DNA of 5,982 nt, taken from positions 1 through 5,982 of the forward strand of contig DATCYD010000270.1 of NCBI GenBank assembly GCA_036570465.1, in the 5' to 3' direction. The position numbers and the translations under genes are program-made. Position 1 is the first letter of the stretch; each line of letters begins with the position of its first letter. Under the pieces are notes generated by a model, which worked only from the letters and a program-made list of their open reading frames with translations, was not told the DNA's origin and made no database searches. This document shows positions 1 through 5,527 of the stretch, piece by piece. This DNA comes from Anseongella sp036570465. GTDB lineage: Bacteria; Bacteroidota; Bacteroidia; Sphingobacteriales; Sphingobacteriaceae.

Positions 1-985
1 GCACCCGCCATTCCCTGTGTTCCTCGTTAAAATGGCGCAGCGCCGGAGTCATGTCGTAGAAACGACGCAGTCTCCTCGGCCCGGTCCTGGCCACCACCTG
101 ATGTAAATAAACAGGTTCATTAAACGAATTTAACTCCTTTATTTTCTGTCTGTTATTCTTTCCAAATAGAACCTTTAAAGCAGCGCTCACCTGGAGCTTT
201 CCTATTTGGATTCCCCTTTCAGACAATTTCTTCAACAAGGGTGCGTGGTTCTCATACGATACCGCCACATGACAAATGTCATAGCACAAACGGATATGTT
301 CCTTCAGCAATGCCTTGGACTGAGCGGCCTTCAAACCCATTTTTTCCCGGAAATACCGAACCCCTTCAGGCAACAGGTACTCATCATACCATTCGATAAA
401 TTCTTTCGTATTGCCCAGCAGGCCGTCGGGTTCAGGTTCAATATCCAGGTGAAGGGTAATTCCAGAGGATTTTTTTTCATTGGCCAGGTACTCGGCAATT
501 TCCAGGATATGATAGGTTGCCTGGATCATCGCATTGGTAGCTGCCGTTCGGGTAGAAAACCAGTCTTTGTACGATAATGGTGATGTGGAAATACTCCCGT
601 TCATGCCCGCAGGCAATAATTCTTTCAACTGACCGAACAGCCGCAGGGTATAATCCACCCGCTCCCGGCTCAGCCAGTCCGGATGATGAACCAGGTCCTT
701 AACCTTTTTATGATGAAAAGCCCCGTAAGGAAAGCCATTCATGGTGAATACATAAAAACCGTTCCGTTTCAACCAGGTTCTGAAATCCTTCAGCCCCTCC
801 GTTTCCAGCTCGCGGGAAGCCTGGTCTGACAACCGCAGGCCAACTCCCATCGGGGCGCCTTCGATCCCGGCCTTTCGCTTCACCGCCGGAAGATATTTCT
901 TCAGCTGGGCAAAGGTCTCTTTCCAGGATTCGCCAGGATGAATATTGGTGCAATAAGTAAGATGCGCTTTATTAGCAAGTAACAT
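1..985 (-). CDS. eboE: EboE, TIM-barrel sugar-isomerase-like protein of the ebo cluster (partial, C-terminus off window)
   Basis: The frame is open from an ATG at 985 to the window edge, giving 328 residues with no stop, so the C-terminus is missing; I recall the family as close to 400 residues. Its chemistry is unknown. The fold belongs to the xylose-isomerase-like / AP-endonuclease-2 TIM-barrel group, and the ebo cluster as a whole is linked to export of a metabolite precursor. Visible family marks are an N-terminal CTNIHPGESW (12-21), a strand with likely metal ligands LHLDIEPEPDG (178-188), and CYDICHVAVSYE (234-245), whose Asp and His resemble the metal-binding D-x-C-H of this superfamily. 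The region near 286-310 (NSFNEPVYLHQVVARTG) is probably another barrel strand. The ATG lies inside the last codons of eboD in a different frame (14-base overlap), so translation is probably coupled. There is no signal peptide, so it should be cytoplasmic. The family call is confident; the reaction is not known. Confidence 0.88.
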   Translation of the reverse strand, partial: MLLANKAHLTYCTNIHPGESWKETFAQLKKYLPAVKRKAGIEGAPMGVGLRLSDQASRELETEGLKDFRTWLKRNGFYVFTMNGFPYGAFHHKKVKDLVHHPDWLSRERVDYTLRLFGQLKELLPAGMNGSISTSPLSYKDWFSTRTAATNAMIQATYHILEIAEYLANEKKSSGITLHLDIEPEPDGLLGNTKEFIEWYDEYLLPEGVRYFREKMGLKAAQSKALLKEHIRLCYDICHVAVSYENHAPLLKKLSERGIQIGKLQVSAALKVLFGKNNRQKIKELNSFNEPVYLHQVVARTGPRRLRRFYDMTPALRHFNEEHREWRV

Positions 986-2162
986 TCGCTTGTTCTTGGA
1001 CTGATGCCGACCCCAGGAACCTGATCGCTTTCAGTAACGTTTCTTCGTCCATTTCATGCACTTCCATTCCCTTGCCAATTCGATTCAGCAGGGTGATGGT
1101 TAGCTGTCCGCCCAGGTGCTCGCGGAATTCATCCAGCCCGGCCAATACAGACTTTGACCGGTTTTCAGCATCCAGATTCGATGTAAGCAGCGGATCGTAG
1201 AACCGGAAGCCAAGTCGTTGGAACAGCGAAAGAATGCGGGCGCCATCTTCCTGGGGTAGCAACCCTTTCAACGTGGAATACACCACATCCAAAGCCATCC
1301 CGATCACCACCGCCTCTCCGTGTCGAAGCTGGTAATCGCTCATCTGTTCCAGTTTATGCGCTGACCAGTGTCCAAAATCCAGCGGGCGTGAAGAACCCTT
1401 TTCAAACGGATCGCCCGCTCCAGAAATATGATCCAGATGAAGCCTGGCACAGTGATGGATCAACTCCTTCATAGCGCCCATATCCCGGGCCGCCAGCGCA
1501 CCCGCCTGGCTTTCAATATAGCGGTAAAAAGGTTCATCCTTGATCAGGGCCACCTTAATGGCTTCAGCAATGCCTGAGCGCCAGTCTCTTGGATGTAAGG
1601 TATTCAGGAATTCAAAATCATTGAGCACAGCCACCGGCGGAACAAAGGTTCCCAGGAAATTCTTTTTTCCAAAACAATTAATGCCATTCTTGACCCCAAC
1701 GCCGGAATCATTTTGAGAAAGCACCGTGGTAGGGATACGGATGTGTCGTACTCCCCTATGGGCAATAGCCGCGGCGTAACCCGCCAGATCCAGTACCGCT
1801 CCGCCCCCGATGGCCGCCACAAATGAGTGACGATCCACCCTATGGCGGTTCACTGCCTCCAGGATCTGACGACTGAACGTCTCATCATTTTTACATTGTT
1901 CGCCACCCGGGATCAGCACCAGCTCATCGCAAAGTGACGGCAAGTCAGGATACTCGTGGAAATACCGGCGGATATCCCCCGCCAGTTCCGGGTGATGCCG
2001 GGACACCCCCTCGTCAAGGACAAATAAAATCTTTGAAGAATTTGTTGAAGTCAAACTCCTTAAAACACTGTAAAATAATTCGTTATTGGTATCAAAAAGT
2101 TGCTCCGTAAAATAAACACTATATTGATATGCAACACTGAACTCCTGCTTGATCGCTTCCAT
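972..2162 (-). CDS. eboD: EboD, sugar-phosphate cyclase related to 3-dehydroquinate synthase
   Basis: A 396-residue cytoplasmic protein of the sugar-phosphate cyclase superfamily, which closes a phosphorylated sugar into a carbocycle using NAD+ and a divalent metal. Seen here: the NAD-binding glycines GGGAVLDLAG (119-128), IPTTVLSQNDSGVGVKNG (143-160), KKNFLGTF (166-173), and the metal and catalytic segment SGIAEAIKVALIKD (196-209) with Glu200 and Lys203. LDFGHWSAHKLE (261-272) supplies His265 and LRHGEAVVIGM (279-289) supplies His281. The Glu/His/His metal triad is therefore intact and the enzyme is probably active. The GHWSAHKLE and VKNGINCFGKKN variants and the eboE neighbour argue for EboD rather than the shikimate enzyme AroB. 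The true substrate is unknown. I chose the ATG at 2162 because MEAIKQEFSVAYQYSVYFTE matches the start I recall for the family. The frame stays open upstream to a TTG at 2216, but those 18 residues look like spacer. A 64-base gap separates it from the permease gene. Confidence 0.87.
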   Translation of the reverse strand: MEAIKQEFSVAYQYSVYFTEQLFDTNNELFYSVLRSLTSTNSSKILFVLDEGVSRHHPELAGDIRRYFHEYPDLPSLCDELVLIPGGEQCKNDETFSRQILEAVNRHRVDRHSFVAAIGGGAVLDLAGYAAAIAHRGVRHIRIPTTVLSQNDSGVGVKNGINCFGKKNFLGTFVPPVAVLNDFEFLNTLHPRDWRSGIAEAIKVALIKDEPFYRYIESQAGALAARDMGAMKELIHHCARLHLDHISGAGDPFEKGSSRPLDFGHWSAHKLEQMSDYQLRHGEAVVIGMALDVVYSTLKGLLPQEDGARILSLFQRLGFRFYDPLLTSNLDAENRSKSVLAGLDEFREHLGGQLTITLLNRIGKGMEVHEMDEETLLKAIRFLGSASVQEQANVTC

Positions 2163-2226
2163 ATCTGCTGCGCTGTTAAAAACGCGTAAGTTACGAAAAA
2201 TCGCAATCGCCCCCAAGTATCTGCAA
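2163..2226. other. Intergenic gap before eboD with a small inverted repeat
   Basis: This 64-base gap between the permease stop and the eboD ATG holds an 11-base inverted repeat (CGTAA, one base, TTACG) at 2185-2195. An overlapping weak stem (6 bp with one G-T pair, 4-base loop) lies at 2191-2206. On the minus strand a run of five T follows a few bases downstream of the repeat. It could be a weak terminator or attenuator, an operator, or nothing. No Bacteroidota -33/-7 promoter match was found. If the inserted genes came with their own transcription unit, this is one place where an eboD promoter would be needed. Confidence 0.25.
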
Positions 2227-3702
2227 CTAAATAAGCCCTCCGCTTATCAGGAAGGAAACCAGCACGGTTAGCAGAAATCCACAGACTGATATGATAGTTT
2301 CCATCATTGACCAGGACTTTAAAGTTTCCTTTTCAGTCATATACAGGTAACGGTTCACCAGCCAAAATCCACTGTCATTCACATGAGAAAGCGTAGTCGC
2401 TCCTGCTGCAATGGCGATTACCACCAACGCGTTTTGCATATCCGGGAGCGCCATCAATTCCAGGGCGGGTGCAACCATACCAGCCGCCGTGATCATGGCC
2501 ACTGTAGCGGATCCCTGGGTCACCCGTATGATCAGCGCCAACAGGTAGGCCAGTACGATCATGGGCACATTCATCGAGGTCATGGTCTCAGCCAGGGCCG
2601 TCCCCACCCCGCTATCTATCAGAATTTCTTTAAACATTCCACCAGCGCCGGTCACCAGAATAATAAGACCTGCCGGCGCCAGGGATTTATTAGCGATCTC
2701 CAGCACTTCCCGCGAACTATAGCCCATGCGGTTCCCAAAAAAATAGACGGCGCCTAAAGTGGCCAGCAGCAAGGCAGCAAAGGGATGCCCTAGAAAGAGG
2801 ATCGCCTTTACCCAAAAAGCATCTCCATTGATCATCGCATCCTTTGCCAGGATATCCGCCACTGTTCCTGTCATGATCAGCAGCAATGGCAGCAAAATCA
2901 ACAAGATCACCGCGGTAAAAGAAGGAGGCTTCCCCGATGGAGCTGTTGCCGCAGGACCCGGCATACCCATCGTCCCAATGACAGAAGCTGATCCTTGCTC
3001 TGCACCCGTCCCGTCACCGGAAGCACTCCCCTGATTAACAGCCGTCCCCTCAAGAGCATCTTCCAGAGGAGGAGGATAGGTCATAATTCGTTTTGAAATG
3101 AACCTTCCGAATATCGGACCGGCGATAATGGCCACAGGGATCCCGATTGCCACGCCGAAAAAGATGACCCATCCCAACGGAACATTCAGGATTTCGGCCA
3201 CCGCCACCGGCCCCGGAGTAGGCGGCACAAACGTATGGGTTACTCCCAAACCTGCCAGAAGCGGGATCGCATAGTATAAAGTGGATTTTCCTGTTCGGCG
3301 GGCCAGCGCGTAAACAATGGTTACCAGCATGATAAAACCGATGTCCAGAAAAATTGGAATGGAAATAATAAAACCGGTAAGGGTCAGCGCCCAGGGCGCT
3401 TTCTTTTCACCAAACCATCGAAGCAACCGGTGAGCCATTACCTCTGCTCCGCCCGATGCCTCCATCAATTGCCCAAAGATGGCTCCGAGGCCAACGATCA
3501 CGGCCACAAAGCCAAGCACGCTGCCCATGCCGTCCTGAATACTTTTGAAGATATCCAGCACAGGCATGCCTGTTCCTACCCCCACGGCAATACTGGCCAC
3601 CAGCAAGGCGATAAAGGCATGGAGGTTGAAGCGGATTACCAGGATCAGAAGCAGGATAATCGCCAGGAAAGTAATTGTTAGCAAATAGACTGAACTTTCC
3701 AT
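2227..3702 (-). CDS. GntP-family permease (gluconate:H+ symporter type)
   Basis: A 491-residue inner-membrane protein with roughly 12 hydrophobic segments, of the GntP family (proton symport of gluconate and related sugar acids). Diagnostic stretches are FIISIPIFLDIGFIML (111-126), GLGVTHTFVPPTPGPVAVAE (151-170), VTQGSATVAMITAAG (394-408) and TTLSHVNDSGFWLVNRYL (436-453). Substrate cannot be read from sequence: gluconate, 2-keto-3-deoxygluconate, glycerate and others are all known for relatives. It is about 40 residues longer than usual because residues 218-260, in a loop between membrane halves, form a Gly/Ala/Ser/Pro-rich linker in which QGSAS occurs twice (225-229, 236-240). The ATG at 3702 is the first in frame and opens a normal N-terminal membrane segment. 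Only 27 bases separate it from the GH43 gene upstream, so the two are probably cotranscribed and may serve one nutrient. No kinase or dehydrogenase for a sugar acid is present in the window. Confidence 0.9.
   Translation of the reverse strand: MESSVYLLTITFLAIILLLILVIRFNLHAFIALLVASIAVGVGTGMPVLDIFKSIQDGMGSVLGFVAVIVGLGAIFGQLMEASGGAEVMAHRLLRWFGEKKAPWALTLTGFIISIPIFLDIGFIMLVTIVYALARRTGKSTLYYAIPLLAGLGVTHTFVPPTPGPVAVAEILNVPLGWVIFFGVAIGIPVAIIAGPIFGRFISKRIMTYPPPLEDALEGTAVNQGSASGDGTGAEQGSASVIGTMGMPGPAATAPSGKPPSFTAVILLILLPLLLIMTGTVADILAKDAMINGDAFWVKAILFLGHPFAALLLATLGAVYFFGNRMGYSSREVLEIANKSLAPAGLIILVTGAGGMFKEILIDSGVGTALAETMTSMNVPMIVLAYLLALIIRVTQGSATVAMITAAGMVAPALELMALPDMQNALVVIAIAAGATTLSHVNDSGFWLVNRYLYMTEKETLKSWSMMETIISVCGFLLTVLVSFLISGGLI
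2971..3033 (-). repeat. Low-complexity linker with duplicated QGSAS motif inside the permease
   Basis: These bases encode residues 224-244 of the GntP permease, where a unit of the form NQGSASGDGTG is followed by EQGSASVIGTM. The DNA of the two QGSAS copies differs at most third codon positions (CAG GGG AGT GCT TCC against CAA GGA TCA GCT TCT), so if this was a duplication it is not recent. It lies in the expected central loop of the transporter, where extra length is tolerated. Confidence 0.45.
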
Positions 3703-3729
3703 AATTGGTCAGGTTGGTTTTGTTTTCGG

Positions 3730-4761
3730 TTATTTGAATACAGGGAGGCTCTCCCGCTCAAGTCCGGGTTGACGGCCTTCGATCAGGGGCCAGCCCTCTT
3801 CCCAGAGAATGCGGTCAAGCAGCATGACCCTGCCCCGTTTTGGATCGTCGCGGTGATAGGCATGATAAACCATCCAGTCATGACCGGTGTCATCGGTCAC
3901 CACTTCCCCGTTATGGCCTGGTCCTGCAAATGCCTTATTGCCTTCCAGTACCAGGGTACCGCCGTTTTCCAGCAATGGTTTCCCCTCTCTGTCAAGGTAG
4001 GGCCCCTCTAATACGGTGGATCTTCCTACCTTTACGCGGTAGGTACTGCTCGCCCCTTCACAGCAACTGCCGGTGGAGCCGAAATAATAGTAATACCCCC
4101 CTTTTTTCAGGATATAAGTTGCTTCGTAAGCATCCCCGGCAATCCGGAATTTTTCTCCCCTGACCCTGGTCCCATCAGCGTTTAATTCCACGCCATAAAT
4201 GCCGTGGAAACTTCCCCAAAACAGATAAGGCGTTCCCTCATCTTCTATAAAAAAGGCATCGATGGAATTTTCCACGCCAATTTCTTTGCTCAAAAAAACC
4301 TTCCCGAGATCCCGGAAAGGCCCTTCAGGTTTTTCACTGACCGCCAGCCCGATACCCGGATTGGGATCGCCCCAGGTGGAATAAGAATAATAGAGCCGGT
4401 ACAGTCCTTTGTAATACACTGCATCCGGCGCCCAAATACCTCCTTTGGCTTTCCAGTCCGGCTTCTTTTCAAGCGCGGCTCCCATGCCTTCCCAGTTCAC
4501 CAGGTCTTTGGAGCGCAGTATAGGTATGACCAGCCCGCCGTTTCCGTGGTTGGCCTGCGTGGAATACGCATAAAAGTACCCATCAGGCGCTTTAACCAGG
4601 TTGGGGTCGGGAAAATCCTTATTAAAAACCGGGTTTTGAAAAGTGAGCGTGGAATCGCCATTATTGCGCTCGCCCGCCGGAGCATTTTTTTTCGCCGGGG
4701 AACAAGCCGTCAGGGCAAGAGAAAAAACTAATCCAGGTAAATGAAGAGTCGCTGCTATCAT
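3730..4761 (-). CDS. GH43 lipoprotein glycosidase, probable endo-1,5-alpha-L-arabinanase
   Basis: A 343-residue exported enzyme of glycoside hydrolase family 43 that probably cleaves alpha-1,5-L-arabinan or a related arabinoside. The N-terminus is hydrophobic and ends in a lipobox LTAC with Cys20, so a lipoprotein is expected; after the Cys comes SPAKKN, which lacks the acidic surface-export signal of many Bacteroidota lipoproteins, so periplasmic placement is more likely. The five-bladed propeller starts at FQNPVFNKDFPDP. The three family catalytic residues are present: Asp52 (FPDPNL, base), Asp168 (ENSIDAFF, pKa modulator) and Glu213 (DAYEATYI, acid). Also visible are GGIWAPDAVYYKG (107-119), GSCCEGASSTYRVKVGRS (231-248) and GPGHNGEVV (280-288, His283), a pattern I associate with arabinanases rather than xylosidases. 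The n-region has no Lys or Arg, and a stop lies 11 codons upstream of the ATG with no other start between. The permease follows after 27 bases. Exact substrate is inferred. Confidence 0.87.
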   Translation of the reverse strand: MIAATLHLPGLVFSLALTACSPAKKNAPAGERNNGDSTLTFQNPVFNKDFPDPNLVKAPDGYFYAYSTQANHGNGGLVIPILRSKDLVNWEGMGAALEKKPDWKAKGGIWAPDAVYYKGLYRLYYSYSTWGDPNPGIGLAVSEKPEGPFRDLGKVFLSKEIGVENSIDAFFIEDEGTPYLFWGSFHGIYGVELNADGTRVRGEKFRIAGDAYEATYILKKGGYYYYFGSTGSCCEGASSTYRVKVGRSTVLEGPYLDREGKPLLENGGTLVLEGNKAFAGPGHNGEVVTDDTGHDWMVYHAYHRDDPKRGRVMLLDRILWEEGWPLIEGRQPGLERESLPVFK

Positions 4762-4824
4762 AAATACAATAAGATATTGATATTGGGTCGGCCCTCAAAA
4801 TAGGGAATTATGCCGATATTTGAT
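4762..4824. other. Intergenic gap between the ankyrin and GH43 genes
   Basis: A 63-base A/T-rich leader ahead of the GH43 gene. The minus strand carries TATTTTG (one base short of the Bacteroidota -7 box TAnnTTTG) inside a weak CCCT/AGGG inverted repeat, with no TTG at the -33 spacing. A start site for the GH43-permease pair could lie here, but the sequence gives only weak support. Confidence 0.2.
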
Positions 4825-5463
4825 CTAATCTCTGCCTAATTGCTCTTTCAATTCCGAATCCTCATCACCAAGCAAATCAAAAACTGTTTTTCCATCACCA
4901 TTCGGGATATTTTTATCTGCGCCGGATTGAATCAGAATCTTAACGCACTCCAAACTACCAGACACACTGGTTGTACCTCCATTCTTTAATCCATGAACCG
5001 CCCAGAAGAGTGGAGTCGCCTTGAAATCTATACATTTCTTATGAATATCCGCTCCCTCCTGTACAAGTCTGCTGACAACTTTGTCTCTTCCGCACCATGC
5101 GGCCCAATGTAAGGCAGTGCCTCCGTGGCACCCCGCATGATTTATATCGGCCCCCTGCTCTATGTAAAAAAAGGCAACCCGGTCTGCATGCAGGCTTGCA
5201 GCGGCAATAAGAGGCGTGTCCTGTTTTTCTATCAATCCATTGCCGTTAATGTGCGCCCCATTCTCCAGGAATATCTCTGCCATTTTCACCGCTTCCTCAT
5301 CCGTATATTCTCCAGAAAACACCCCGTCGCAGATCCTATGCAGCGGGTGAGTTTTCGCCGTGTTCACCGCATCGTACGGAATACCTTCATTGGCAAGATC
5401 CAGACTTGCTGAAAGCGCCTGTTCAATGCCTTTGTAATCTTTGTCGAGGATGAGCTTTTTCAT
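4825..5463 (-). CDS. Ankyrin-repeat protein
   Basis: A 212-residue soluble protein made almost wholly of ankyrin repeats, which bind other proteins; no catalytic domain is visible. After an N-terminal helix (MKKLILDKDYKGIEQALS) repeat-type turns occur at THPLHRICDG (38-47), DTPLIAAASLHADRV (82-96), GTALHWAAWCGRDKVV (115-130) and ATPLFWAVHG (149-158), ending with KTVFDLLGDED (192-202). Each is followed by a GADIN-like end (ENGAHING, EQGADINH, QEGADIHK, QSGADKNI). The first and fourth repeats carry insertions of about ten residues. I chose the ATG at 5463 over a TTG at 5496 because it begins the globular sequence and has an A-rich leader. There is no signal peptide or membrane segment, so it is probably cytoplasmic. 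The hand-counted GC is about 48%, below its eboC neighbour. It lies between eboC and eboD and its partner is unknown; a binding role toward an ebo protein is conceivable but unsupported. Confidence 0.88.
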   Translation of the reverse strand: MKKLILDKDYKGIEQALSASLDLANEGIPYDAVNTAKTHPLHRICDGVFSGEYTDEEAVKMAEIFLENGAHINGNGLIEKQDTPLIAAASLHADRVAFFYIEQGADINHAGCHGGTALHWAAWCGRDKVVSRLVQEGADIHKKCIDFKATPLFWAVHGLKNGGTTSVSGSLECVKILIQSGADKNIPNGDGKTVFDLLGDEDSELKEQLGRD

Positions 5464-5483
5464 TTGTATGTTCTTTATATACG

Positions 5484-5495
5484 TGACGGCCGTCA
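5484..5495. promoter_or_regulatory. Perfect 12-base palindrome upstream of the ankyrin gene
   Basis: TGACGGCCGTCA reads the same on both strands and lies 20 bases before the ankyrin ATG, in the short gap after eboC. Its position suits an operator for a dimeric regulator, but no second copy was noticed in the window and a 12-base palindrome can arise by chance. Confidence 0.3.
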
Positions 5496-5527
5496 ACTTA
5501 GAGTTACACTTTTATCCGGCGGACGCA

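Noticed and set aside
206..577. Open frame on the plus strand, 123 codons
   Set aside because: It lies wholly opposite eboE, has no domain sense, and the minus-strand frame carries the conserved EboE motifs.
708..953. Open frame on the minus strand in another phase
   Set aside because: Arg/Gly/Pro-rich shadow inside eboE, which covers the same bases in the conserved frame.
972..2162. Calling the cyclase AroB (shikimate pathway)
   Set aside because: Neighbours eboE and eboC, and the altered substrate-side motifs, fit EboD better.
972..2216. Longer eboD with a TTG start at 2216
   Set aside because: The added 18 residues look unlike an EboD N-terminus, and the ATG at 2162 begins the sequence I recall as typical for the family.
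4204..4731. Open frame on the plus strand, 175 codons
   Set aside because: Antisense to the GH43 gene, whose catalytic motifs prove the minus-strand frame; the plus product shows no recognisable domain.
4762..4824. Bacteroidota -33/-7 promoter for the GH43 gene
   Set aside because: Only a seven-base near match to the -7 box and no TTG at the right distance.
4825..5496. Longer ankyrin protein with a TTG start at 5496
   Set aside because: The extra 11 residues run through the palindrome and precede a good ATG with an A-rich leader.
2163..5527. Direct repeats or target-site duplications flanking the three inserted genes
   Set aside because: I compared the two junction gaps by eye and found no shared word longer than about six bases, and no transposase or integrase is present.
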